A DNA stretch of 64,000 nucleotides from Canna indica (taxonomy: Eukaryota > Streptophyta > Magnoliopsida > Zingiberales > Cannaceae). Both the position numbers and the translations under genes were made by a program. Below the pieces are notes generated by a model that was not told the DNA's origin, ran no database searches, and saw nothing but the letters and a program-made list of their open reading frames with translations. The DNA is taken from positions 9,641,501-9,705,500 of the forward strand of contig CP136896.1 of assembly GCA_034359265.1 (NCBI GenBank), written 5' to 3'. Shown piece after piece: positions 36,030-47,587 of the stretch (positions within the stretch are counted from its first letter, which is position 1; each line of letters opens with the position of its first letter).

Positions 36030-39000
36030 TTGTCCAATTTAAAGATTTGAAACCTTGGATCTTTTCTAGATTGCATGATGATACTAACCCTATTAATAGA
36101 AATTTTTTATGGAGTTATTTAGGGAATTTATAATTTGTATGTTATTATGTTGAGAAAATATATTGAGGACTGTGATATTACTGATCTTGGTTTTTCTGGT
36201 TCAAAATATATTTTGTGCAATAATAGAAAGAACTTACATAAGATTCTTGTTAGACTTGATAGAGCTTATGCAAACTCTGATTGGCTTTCTTTGTTTCATA
36301 AATCTTATGTTACACACTTGAATATGTCTGTTTCTGATCATTGTCCTATTGTTTTGAATGTTGTTTCCTCTTATTTTTCTGGCCTAAATAAGTCTAGGTT
36401 TCAGAACTTTTGGACCCAGTACCCTCAAATTACTGAGATTATTGAAAATAATTGAAACTTGAACATTACTACCAATAATTTGCTAGATTTCATTCCTAAA
36501 GTTCTTGCTATCCTTAGAAGGAAAAAAAAAATTTGGAACAAATATCATTTAGTTGAGTTAGAGTCTAGCCTTAGTATTGTTAATGTGCACATAAATGAAT
36601 TAGAATATAAGGAAGACTCGACCCCTATTAATGATCTTGAGATTTTGATCTTAACTAGTACGTATAACAAATCTAAGGCTATTAGAAGACAGATTAATCT
36701 TAAATGATGGGCAATGTTTAAGGAGAAATGGTTTAGGAAATGTGACCTCAATACTAGATTTTATCATAGAGCTGTTATCAAAAATAAGAGAAAAAATTGG
36801 ATTTTTTTTCTATTAATAATAGTAATTCTTGTATCTCTAACTCTGCTGAGATCTGTAAATATTTGTTGTTGAATACTATTCATCTTTATGGTCCTATGAT
36901 GATAATGTGTTTCTAAATGCTATTACTCCTCCTGATATGCTCATTATTTCTGATATCATGATTTCATCCTTAATTGCTCATTTTTCATTAGATGAGATCT
37001 CTGTTGTTGTGAAGTCTTTAGGTAAGGGGAAAAGCCCTGGCCCTGATGGTTATATAGGAGAATTTTATCAAACTTATTGGAGTATTGTCTCTGATTCATT
37101 TGTTCATGCTTTCTCTAAATTCTATGAAAATCATGTTCTCTCTGTTGGTTGGAATGAAACTGACTTAATATTCATCCCTAAATCAAGTAGCCCTAATCGT
37201 ATCAAGGACTATAGACCTATTTCTTTGTGCAATGTCAGCTATAGAATTTTATCTAAAATTTTAGTTGGTAGAATGAAACCTTTATTGAATGATTTAATTC
37301 CCTTTAACCAAATTGCTTTTGTTAGTGGTAGATCAATTCAAGATAATATCATTGTTGCACAAGAAATCATTCATTCTATTTACAATTCTAAAGGAAAAAA
37401 TCCATATGTGATTGTTCAAATTGATTTAGAAAAAGCTTATGATAGGATTTCTTGGAATGCTATTCTTGGTATGCTTAGTCATTTAGGTTTTCCTGATAAA
37501 TCAATTAAGAATATTAAAAAGACTTTTGAAAAATATGGTAAAGCTACAAATCAGATTATGAATTTAAGTAAGTCTGAGATTTATTTTCCTATGAATGTTG
37601 ACTTATCTGTTAAGAATAGAATTGCTAGGGCTTTCAATATGCGCATTGCATGTCATGTTTCCTTTAAAATACTTAGGTGCAAAGATTTCTCCTAGATGCT
37701 TAAAAGTGAATGATTGTAATGACATCATTGATAAGCTTCTCAGTAGATTAAATAATTGGAATAGAGGTAATTTATCTCAAGCCAGCAGACTTGTGTTGAT
37801 AAATTATGTTCTCAATTTTGTTTCCCTTCATGCTCTTAGTGTAACTTGGTTTCCTGAGAAAATTATGAGTAAAATTGCTGCTTTGATTAAAAACTTTTTA
37901 TAGTCTTCAAAAAATGATGATTAAGGTCTCCATTTGATCTCTTGGAGTGATGTTACTTTGCCTAAAAGTTGTGGTGGCCTTGGCATTAAAGATCTAAGCA
38001 TCATGCGCATGTCTCTAAATGCTAAAAGGGTTTCTCAACTTGTTATTGGTTTTGAAAGTATCTTTACTTTGATGATTAAAGCTAAGTATGATTTTTCTTT
38101 ATGGAATCCGTGTAACAAATCTGCTATGAGTAATTCTTGGAAATTGATTTGCTCTGCTTCTGATGCACTGAAAATAGATTTTAAGAAATTGATTGGTAAT
38201 GATATTCATACATCTATTCTGTTTAATAGTTGGATATTTGATGTCCCCCTATTTTGGAAGCCTTCTTTTGTTAATGTATGTTTGTTTGACATGAATCTTA
38301 ATGTGGATTTCTTGATTAATAATGGCTTGTGGAATGTCTCTATGCTCTATGATTTCTTTGGTGTGATCTTGGTGGAGGCTATTTTCGATATTATGTTGCT
38401 TGGAAAGCCCTGTGATGATGATTGGATTTGGTGGCTTGACAATAAGGGGTTATCACTTCTAAGTCAGCATATTCCTTTATTATTAAAAATATACATCCCA
38501 ACCTATCTAGCCTCTCTAAATGGAAATTCTTTTGGAATACCTCGGTTGCCCCTAGAGTTAAATTTTTTGTTTGGAAAGCAATGCATAATCGACTTCCTAC
38601 TTCTGAGAGGCTATTTAGATTTGGAATGATCAATTTCCAATGTTGTGCCCTTTGCGGTAGCTTTCAGGAAACTAGTTCACACATGTTTCTTGATTGTGAG
38701 GTAGCTAGGGGCCCTTTAGGAATTGATTGAGGGAAAATTTATCGGAATTAAATCGATTTTGAGTTTAGTTGGCTTAAATGGAATGTCCAACTCAGGAGGA
38801 GGTAAGTATAATTCTCCTCCTGCTTTGACGCTTTGTTTTAATGCTATTTATTCTCTGTGGATGGCTAGGAATAGTATTGTTTTTAAGAATACTAACCCTC
38901 ATATTGAATCTATGTTCTTAAGTACTCTGGCCCTGACGACTCACTATGTTGAGAATTCGTGTAAAAATAAATATGAGGGCAACAACAGTAATAACTCTTC

Positions 39001-39536
39001 CCAGGAGTGTGTTAGTTGAAAATTACCTCCTCCAGGTTGGGTAAAATATAATACTGATAGTGCTTCAAACAATAATCTGAATGTTGGATCTTATGCTTTT
39101 ATTGGTAGGAATGATATGAGTATCTGTTTTATTAATGCTGGTTTCTTTAACCTTAATTGTTCTATCCTTATAAATAAAGCTTTAGCAAAAGGAAGCTTTA
39201 GATCATTCTTGGAAGCAAAATTATGAGAAAAATGTCATTGGAAGTGATTCTAGCTCTGTGGTTGATATGTGTAATAAGCAATCAGCTATTTTTTGGGAGA
39301 TTAAACATGTAATTTTTGATATTAGAAATCTTGCAGGTAAGTTTGTGGATGTCAAGTTCCAATTCATCAAGCGTGACTATAACCATGCAGCTGATTGGTT
39401 GGCCAAATATTCCAAGCCTAAGCAGCAAAATTTCTTTTGTCCCAAAAAATGGTCCTCTGATATGGTTTCCCTAATGTAATCAGCTTCGGCTGAACAACTC
39501 TTTTTTTTTTTTGCTTTGTTCTTGTAAAAAAAAATA
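36030..39536 (+). mobile_element. 5'-truncated LINE (L1-like), 3.5 kb
   Basis: The 16-bp target duplication AATTACATCCTACTAT occurs at 36014-36029 and 39537-39552. The 3' end is T-rich and then A-rich (TTCTTGTAAAAAAAAATA), as for a poly-A tail. Coding remnants run in the plus direction. The first ORF (gag-like) and most of the endonuclease are missing, so reverse transcription stopped early. Confidence 0.9.
36135..39479 (+). pseudogene. LINE ORF2 remnant: endonuclease end, reverse transcriptase, zinc knuckle, RNase H end
   Basis: In order: 36135-36455 is the C-terminal endonuclease with VRLDRAYANSDW and SDHCPIVLN. 36459-36707 is the linker. 36907-37695 is reverse transcriptase with KGKSPGPDGY, DYRPISLCNVSYRILSKIL, FVSGRSIQDNI and catalytic QIDLEKAYDRISW. 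37595-38629, in other frames, is the thumb and downstream part (PLKYLGAKIS, SCGGLGIKDL). Around 38640-38700 is a zf-RVT segment (CCALCGSFQETSSHMFLDC). 39258-39479 is the RNase H tail with RDYNHAADWLAK. Several frameshifts and stops are present. The part that should carry the F/YADD active-site box is deleted: the frame jumps from LGFPDKSIKNIKKT to a segment well past it. Dead copy. Confidence 0.9.
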
Positions 39537-41068
39537 AATTACATCCTACTATCGAACTATCTTCAACTTGACCATTAGGATTCTGAGTTGGATTGCTATA
39601 TATGTGGATCATGATTTTAGTTAGTATCTCTAAATATATATAAATAATAATAATATGTTATGGTACTAAATCTTTAGGATCCATAAATGATGCAATTGAG
39701 ATCTAATAAATGATATAATTAAAAATAATATAGTCGATAGTCGATGAGAGTGATCACGGTTTTACATCCGGACGACAACGATGTAAAGAGGTAGAGTGAG
39801 TATTGAGAATATTGGGGGACATGATTTTTTCATAAATTTTTTAAAAATATAAAGATATATTTTTTTAAAAAAAAAAAATTGGTGAAATAATTTTATTATT
39901 TTTAAATGTATTTAGGGATATTGGATCGACTTTTAATCCATATCGGCAATGCTACTCAATGTTTTAATGGTAAAATTGATAATAGTTTGATAGTATGATA
40001 TAATTGAAAAAAATTAAAAGTACGAGATCCTTTTTAGTTAAAAATAAAAAAAAATGGATAGATTTGAGAAAATTCTTTAAAATCGGGATATATTAGATAT
40101 AATTCTTTGAACCTTATTAAAAGCATCCGGTGACATTATTTATTTATTTTTGTTCATTTAGATATGCTAACGTGACAATACTAATCCACATCAACGACAA
40201 ATTTAACACTACATTGACGGTGCCACGGGGGGATATAATTGAAAAAAATTGAAATGTGAAATATATTATTGGGAAAAAATAAAAGTTGTGATAGATTAGA
40301 AAAAACCATCAAAAGTGTGGATATATTTAGTAATTAAATCTTTATTAATTTGGTGTTTACCCGATATAATATTAATTTTATATTATTTTAATCCTATTTT
40401 TTTAATCCATACATTAAATAAATAATAGATTAAAATCTATATCTTATTATATCTCCCTTAACCCTATGAAGCAAAATAACCCCTAAGCATAAGACAAACA
40501 AATTTATCCAAAAGTAGACTCAACAATTCCAAAAACGTATTTGACCCGATAAAAGTTCGGGCCTTGGACCTTGGGCCCTGCACGACACGAAATATAAACG
40601 GGCTGATACAACACGACCTGTTAGCACGATAATGAAAATAAAAAATAATTAAAGCATAATTCATAGGGCAATTCAGCCTGATAGTCCAATATCCTAAATT
40701 ATTAATGAGTTTTAAAATAAAAATTTCTTATCAAGCTATCGAGACAGATAGACCCTACATCGTTTGGCCCAACACTATTCAAGCCTTATCGGACCGACTC
40801 GATATGGGCGGGCCCGAGCATGAATTTATCGGGCCTACTCAAAAGATTGGTTGAAGCACTTTGTTGGGTATCCATGAGGGATGTTTTTTTTTTAAAAGTA
40901 TTTGCGTCTAATTGGACTGTTTAAACCAATTTTAAACACTCATTAGTTGGATTTGAGATGAGCTTCAAATATGAGTAAAATTAGCATCTGGTGCCTAATT
41001 AACTCCATGCTTTAGATATGGTGTATTGTATTTTATGAGGGCACTCATCTATTATGCTTGGTTGGTAT

Positions 41069-41270
41069 TTGACTCTTTATTTTTTTCCTCCAAAAAGTAG
41101 CTATAACACAGGAATTACAAAATATTAATGCGATAATATAGACACAAAAATGTATTATAAGACGTACAAAGATGTAGAAAAAATACACAAAGAACTACAA
41201 CTAGGTATTAAACCCATGACCTAGGCAATATACCTAGATGTTACTACCACTTGAGCACAAGTGGGTTTAC
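41069..41270 (-). mobile_element. tRNA-derived SINE, 202 bp
   Basis: Exact 10-bp duplication TGGTTGGTAT at 41059-41068 and 41271-41280. On the minus strand the element begins with a tRNA-like head: box A-like TGCTCAAGTGGTAG and, about 40 bases on, box B-like GGTCATGGGTTTAATACC. It ends in an A-rich tail (GGAGGAAAAAAATAAAG). Box B has lost the canonical GGTTCGA core, so it is probably inactive. Confidence 0.75.
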
Positions 41271-41764
41271 TGGTTGGTATCCGATTTTAATACACCGTAT
41301 CTAAATATATAAAAAAATGTTCAAATCTTCAACTAAATTCGAAGAGGTCTTAATATACTATCTTACAAAATCACAACAAGGTATTGTAATTTTCAAGATT
41401 TTAATTCGACTCCAAATATATACCGATATTAATCATGCATAATAATTCTGTCAACAATTATTGATGGTGGTCAAATGGCAACAAAAACCTTTATAATAAA
41501 TAATATGTTGGCCATAATTAGCCTTTATTTCCAACAGCATAATTGTCCTTTACACTCTTTAAACTCTATCACCCGTCTAATCTCATCCCTCAACTTGGCC
41601 CAATCATTTATTAGTTCATCATTCAAAGTAAACTTCAAATAAACTCCATTGACACTGTTTTAATATGTTGTAAAAACTATACGTTTATTGATATTTTTTA
41701 GAAAGTTGTTGGGTGCCTCTTTAATTTGTGCATATTTGAGGTGTATAATGCAACTTACTTCAAT

Positions 41765-42290
41765 TAATATATTTAGTTAAATATATTATAAACTTTACAA
41801 ATTTTCATAAAATTTATTCGATTCATTCATTTACTCAAATTATATCATATACTATTATATTTATCCCAATTAAATTATCTCGTCAATTATCAGTCATGTT
41901 AAAATGATAATATGACATGCTGAGATTGATAAATAAATAAAAAATTTATACTCAAATATTTAATATACTCCATTTTACTCTTTTTTTTAATTTTACTAAT
42001 GCGACATGCAATATATATTATTTTAATATAAATAACTTTATATATTATTAAAAAAAATTAAACATAATACATGGAGTATATTAAATATCTTAATATAAAA
42101 ATTTATTATTTTGTCCACGTCAATATGCTATGTCATCATTTTAACAAAATAACCGACGAACAATTGTTGGAGGATTTAATCAGTACAAATGTGATAATAT
42201 AGGATACAATTTGAGTAAATGAAAAAAATTGAATAGATTTGTAAAAATTTATAAAATTCAAAATATATTTAAGTAATTACCTAAAAATAT
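41765..42290. mobile_element. MITE with about 240-bp inverted repeats
   Basis: The left side (41773 onward) and the inverse of the right side (ending near 42285) share TTAAATATATT, CATTTACTCAAATT, GTTAAAATGAT, AAAATTTAT-A and ATTTAATATACTCC. The two arms meet around 41980-42070. No coding content. The target duplication was not identified. Confidence 0.65.
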
Positions 42291-43296
42291 ATATTTAACT
42301 TTTTGTGTTACAAATTTGTTTGCAACATGTGAAAATTTTTACAGACGTAGATAATCATATCTATCATTATATCATATATTATAATTAGGAAGAATGAATC
42401 AATAGGAAGAATTGACTACCAATTGTATATATTTTATTAGTTACTTACAAGAAATGCTCTAATTAGGTCTAATCTCAGAAGCGTGTGAAAAAATTTCACA
42501 ACCATAGACCTAATCAATCATTGTTAATATCATTCAGGTGGTGGATCAAGTCATATTCAAAGATTAATAAACTATTATACTCAAAGGTTTACATCAGAAT
42601 TGCCGAATCCTCATATATGTAAATTGTATATCATTGCCAAATGGGAATCAGTCCTAAGAGAAAACAACAAACCACTTGATTTTTAATTCTCATATATGAC
42701 AAGCATGTGAAACCATAGTAAATGGTTTGATTTTTTTTAAAAAATGCTCAAATTTGAATAAGAAATCTTACTGTATTGAATCATTTTGAAATCAAACAAG
42801 TTGACTTGAATAGTAGAATAAATCTCACCTAAAAGCTAAAAGCACATGGTCACATGGATAAACAACAACTACAAGGGAAAAGGTCAGCACGCTTTTATAT
42901 AAATGTTAAATTATAGCTTCTCTTTGGTAAATCACATGATAGTTTTTATTCACATAATATTAACAAATTAGAAGAACTGAAATAAAATTCTTAAATTATG
43001 AGAGCAAAATGAGATATTTGAGGTCAAAATTTTCCTTATTTTGATGTGCATGTTGATTGTGAAAATGGAAAACTTGCCTTGCTAAACGCGCAAGTTCCGT
43101 ATTAATGGAGTGTCAGCAATTTGATTCTTCGTCATGGACTCGTTCTCTCTACAAAAGCACTGCCTACCTTTCTCCTTCCCTTCTTAAGCATTCACGTCTC
43201 TCTCCTTCCTTGTCTGCGTTTTCTTCTCACAGTACATGTACTCTGAAGACTACTGAAGAGGTTGCCCATTGGTAATTCTGTTTGCTCGTGGAGATG

Positions 43297-46200
43297 ATGG
43301 GGAATTGTTTGTGGTGCTCAGCCTCCGGGAAGGAGCTGATGGCAGCGGCGGAGGCCGGCGATTTAGAGGAAGTCCGGCAGCTGCTGGAGATGAAACCAGC
43401 TCTGGCCCAATATGTCACCTTCCCCGGCCTCAGCTCGCCATTGCACGTAGCTGCTTCCGGAGGCCATTCTGAGGTCGCCCTCCTCTGCCCTTTGTTAATT
43501 TTTGTATTTTCTGATCCCTAATTACGCAAATTGGTTTGGTGTTGGCTTGTTGAACTCTTGTTTACAATTCTTTATCCAAGACAGCAAATGTTGAGCCCCT
43601 AAATTGATTCTCTTCCTCTCTTACGCATAAGAGCAAACAGATTGTTGTATTTGGAACACCCAAAAATTTCTATCTTTCTCTGCTCAATAAAAATTGAAAC
43701 TTTGTACCCAGATTGCTACGTTGTTGCTGGAGAAAGGGGCAGATGCGAACTCAAGGAACTTATATGGACAGGTGAGGCTTCATCTACCCCAGCCTTCAAT
43801 TTTTTTTGTTCATTTCCAAACTATCTAAAAGTCCCTTCCTTTCGATCATTTTCACTTCAAGACTCCTTTGATGGAAGCATGTCGCAATGGTTGCTGGGAA
43901 GTAGTGCAGAGTTTGCTTCTTTTCAAATGCAATGTATGTGTTTATCATTTACATGCTATCAATATTATCCATATTTTATCTTTCTTTTGGGTAATCAGTT
44001 CCCTAATTTGGTCAAGTAATTAGTTTTCTGAACTTGAAACACCTCTTTGCCAAAGGTCTCAAAGGAAGAATACCTGAGTGGTTGGACAGCACTTCACTTT
44101 GCGGCTCAAGGTGGACACATACCATGCATCAGGCTGCTACTTGCAGATTTTGCACCCAGTGCTCGTCAAAGAGTAACTGATTCTTCAACCGATGAAAATG
44201 AGCTCCCGAATTCTTCTTCTCGAGGCGATGGTGAAGAGTAAGTTGGATCCAAGAGATAATTATGCTTTTCAAAGTAGTCCATTTATGATGCTTCAGCAAT
44301 ATGAAGCTTATCTGTTTGCTTTTTTTGCCTCAGTGAATTCTCCAGGTTCATCAACAAGGCTGCCGGTGGTGGCATTACAGCCCTGCATTTGGCAGCGCTA
44401 AGTGGAAATGCTGATTGTGTGCATCTACTACTTGATCTACATGCTGATGTCTCTGCCACTGCACTCTATCACTCTTCATCTGCAGTCTCAAATATAGGTA
44501 TTATTCATTTCTCTTTCTAGGTGAGCACTACTCACTCAAGAACAATATTGAAAGGAGTTCTTAAACTATATGGCAGGAGCTGGAAGCACTCCATTGCATT
44601 ATGCAGCATGCAGTGGAAGCCTTAAGAGTTGTCAGGTAACTGGTTTTTATTTTTCGTATTTATTCTTTTTAATATACTTGACAGAATTGGAATTGTTGAG
44701 CTCAAGATCATCTCTTACGTAGGTTCTTCTTGCTAGAGGAGCCAGCAAGTTAGAAGTAAATGGCCATGGGTAAGTTTAATTTGTTTCTTGCTATTATGAT
44801 TAGCAGCATTTGGACTCTCTTGATTTGTTCTTAAATATTTTTTTTTTAAAAAAATCTGCTTTGGTTGTTTGATTTTTAGGTGGCTTCCAGTTGATATTGC
44901 TAGGATAAGGGGATCCCATGAGCTTGTGCCATTATTATCTCCCCTTTCTGAGATGACAGTTCCTGCATTTCCTATATCACATTTTCCTTCCCTACCTCTC
45001 ATTAGTGTTCTAAAACTGGCAAGGTACTACTTATAAGCTTAATGAACCATGTAGTAGGTCACATTATTTTCTTAAATCTCATACCATTCTTAAATATGTG
45101 TTTTGTAATTGATAATTTTTTACTTGTATGTAAAAGAAGTTCCTTAAGACTACAAATGTTTGGTCTTGTTTGGTGTTAACCTTCTTATAAGTGATCTAAA
45201 TAATAATACATAACAAATAATCAATATATTCACAAATCTAATACTCCATCTTCTTATATAGTTAAGGGATTTCTAAATAGTTAGAGACTAGATGACAAGA
45301 ATGAGAGCTTCAGAATATACTGATTGAGAAACTAGATCTTGTGTGTATCAGATATTAATGTTTTAAAAAGAGATTCATCACAAGATGCATTTATTTTCAG
45401 AGAACATGGATTGCAATCTACAACAGTCCCTTCTGATGATACTGATCTATGTGCTGTTTGTCTTGAAAGTGCCTGCACTGTAGCTGCTGAAGGTTAGCCT
45501 CATCCGCACCATCACCTCATTTTCTTTCTTCAACATCATAAATTTTTTTGTCTTTTTTTTTACTTGCAATTATTTATATGGAAAAGATCTTTGTCAAGAC
45601 AATAATTTCATCCTGAATCCTGGTAGCAAAATTTCCTATGTTATATAGTGCCCCTTCCAATTATTCCTTTTACTAATGCTTGAGAAAATTAATCATAGAA
45701 TGCAGTTGACTTGAAAGTTCTGATAGCTATTTACACAAAGTCCCCCAACATAAATTGTGGTTGAATAAAAAATTCTGACATAGAAATATACCCTTCATAA
45801 AATTTTAGATTATTCCTAGATTTGTTTAGGATTCCCATTGAACAAAATTTATTTATTAACGCTAGTGTTCCTTAAACATTGTATAAATGCAACGCAAATG
45901 GTTTCTCTATCGCTTTCAACAAGAACCTTAAGCTAATAGTTGATAGTGAGGATGAAAACTTGATTCCTGGGTCACCAAAGTATTCTTCTTTCTCAGGTTG
46001 TGGTCATGAACTCTGCACAAGATGTGCTCTCTGTCTTTGCTCAACAAGCAACATGAAACCCAATATGTCTGCATCCATTGGTTCAATTCCTTGTCCTCTC
46101 TGTCGAGAAGGAATTATGGGATTCAAGAGATTACTTTCTTCTCTTCCAGTAAAACAGAATCCATCTGCAGCTTCCAGCAGACCTGAGTTCAGAAAGAACC

Positions 46201-46304
46201 CCTCTGCCGTGGTTCCCTTAGAAGCCATCGATCCGATCCTTAGTCCTCCCCAAATTCCTGCGGCTATGATTTCTTGTACTCGTCAAGAACAATCTGCAGA
46301 ATAA
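43297..46304 (+). CDS. Ankyrin-repeat RING E3 ubiquitin ligase, XBAT32/XBAT33 type, 10 exons
   Basis: It transfers ubiquitin from an E2 to target proteins; relatives act in hormone and defence signalling (family knowledge; target unknown). The exons are 43297-43473, 43712-43771, 43862-43933, 44056-44237, 44334-44497, 44577-44635, 44723-44769, 44880-45023, 45401-45492 and 45997-46304. All are GT-AG and in phase, total 434 residues. An ATG lies directly before 43297 too; the second gives [10 protein letters not shown], an N-myristoylation start (Gly2) with adjacent Cys that could be palmitoylated, typical for this family. Ankyrin repeats include [68 protein letters not shown] and [20 protein letters not shown]. 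The RING finger spans residues 319-368: [17 protein letters not shown]. The tail after the RING is short (about 65 residues), shorter than in several relatives. Confidence 0.93.
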
Positions 46305-47281
46305 ATTAAAAGAAAGTACCAACATGTCAACAAGCACCGACGAAAATTTTGTTGTATATATTATTGCCATATGCTACTGCTAATTAATGCATTGGTTCAC
46401 AAGGAATCCATAGCTTGTGCATTCTTTTCATGGCTCTCCAATAAGAAGAATGAGTTCATAACATTAATACAGATGTGGCTTTGACTGTAAATATGACAAT
46501 TGGATTCATTCTTCTTCGATGTCATTTTGCAATTTCTTATGGGGGGGGGGCTACACTTGTCACTTGGTATCATGTAATGGTGTGGGGTACATTAATTTAT
46601 GAACATTTGTCATTGCTTCGAATTAGTTCATCATGGAAACATTGAAACGTTCATTTAATAATTTATTATATGATATATGATGTAATACTAAAAATCCTTG
46701 AAGATTAAGATTTGGGCAGGGGCCGCGCATGCGCGTATCCCCCTCTATCACAAATTATGACATCCACTCTCCCACTTGGGGAGATGGTAAGCCGGTGCTC
46801 CTCCAAAGTGCAATGGAGGCCACTGACTTAGGCCATGAATCTTCTTGATCATTCATAGACCCCGTCCAGGTAAGTATGGAACAAAGGTAGCAGTAAGCCT
46901 TTTTTATTCACCTCCTCTTTGTTAACTCCTACATATTCAAACCAATGTGGGACTAAACTTCTATCACTTCATATCAAAACGTCAAGTATTGGTTTGTTTT
47001 TATTTGTCCTAAAAGGTAAGATTGCAATAACTTGAATCTAGATTATAACTTGTGATTATATGGATACAATGAAGATCTTCAAACCTGTGCTTATTCCATT
47101 ATCAAAGAAATGACTAAGATCTTACAAGCACATCACTTTGGTTGGCTCAGTTGATCTAATGAACTTTTTTCAACACAATCATGTAAAATAGGAAGAGAAA
47201 AAATGAGTAGAAATTTTAATCTCCATACTTTTGCAGTACACAGAATAAAAATACAAAGTAAATGAGAAATCATTAAGCTAA
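46305..47281. other. 3' flank of the XBAT-like gene and intergenic DNA
   Basis: Contains a G10 run at about 46541-46550 and a GC-rich palindromic spot GCCGCGCATGCGCG near 46722. A stretch from 46730 to 46990 differs in composition and may be a transposon fragment, without recognisable ends. No gene seen. Confidence 0.5.
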
Positions 47282-47470
47282 TTAATCCCTATGTCCACAA
47301 AGCTCTTCGATGCCTTTTGTGATTGCCTCGGCGGTGACAGCTTCTGCAGGCGGGGGACGTGGATGCTGAAGGCAATCGGTGAGTCTTTGGATGAAATCAG
47401 CCGCGGATTGAAAGCGGAAGAAGACCCCCATCACTGTGCCAGTTATTGTTATTATGGAGATGAGTTCCAT
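47282..47470 (-). CDS. Possible small membrane-anchored peptide, 62 residues
   Basis: A single-exon frame starting MELISIITITGTVMGVFFRF, i.e. a hydrophobic N-terminal segment (residues 1-18) that could be a membrane anchor or signal, followed by an amphipathic stretch (QSAADFIQRLTDCLQH), a Pro-rich turn and an acidic end. A TATA box is correctly placed about 110 bases upstream of the start. The base composition is GC-richer than its surroundings. I do not recognise the family and no homologue could be searched. It may be a real small gene or a chance frame; the TATA context tips it towards real. Confidence 0.5.
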   Translation of the reverse strand: MELISIITITGTVMGVFFRFQSAADFIQRLTDCLQHPRPPPAEAVTAEAITKGIEELCGHRD

Positions 47471-47580
47471 CTTCTATTTTGAAGGTGACAGTAGAAATGT
47501 GTGAGAGAAAAGTTAAAATATTGAGGATGAGATATACGAGACTATGAAACACATGGTTTTGAAAAGAGAGCCAATGCTTC

Positions 47581-47587
47581 ATTTATA
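47581..47587 (-). promoter_or_regulatory. TATA box of the small-peptide gene
   Basis: On the minus strand the sequence CATATAAATGAAG contains TATAAAT. A start of transcription about 30 bases on (near 47553) would give a leader of about 80 bases before the ATG at 47470. Confidence 0.5.

Larger units (their letters stand above)
35693..40340. mobile_element. MULE-like element split by a LINE
   Basis: The ends are GAGTTAATTATTAAATATAT and the inverse of ATATATTTAGTAATTAAATC. Inverted similarity runs for about 330 bp (TTTTTTCAATTATATC, TAGTATTAAATTTGTC and others). The flanks are TTTATTAAA (35684-35692) and TTTATTAAT (40341-40349), an 8 of 9 match for a 9-bp duplication. Without the LINE the element is about 1.1 kb and has no coding content. 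Confidence 0.7.
40341..43296. other. AT-rich intergenic region with SINE and MITEs
   Basis: 40365-40483 is half of a copy of the MITE at 35423, ending AACCCC before TAA. 40555-40850 has GGGCC/GGCCC-type blocks as in degenerate plant hAT MITEs. A SINE (41069-41270) and an inverted-repeat element (41765-42290) are listed separately. The rest up to the XBAT-like gene has no visible feature; a possible TATA (TTTATATAAATG) lies near 42893, far from the gene start. Confidence 0.5.

Noticed and set aside
46700..46760. GC-rich palindromic spot considered as a tRNA or terminator
   Set aside because: No cloverleaf, no T-loop consensus; plants do not use such terminators.
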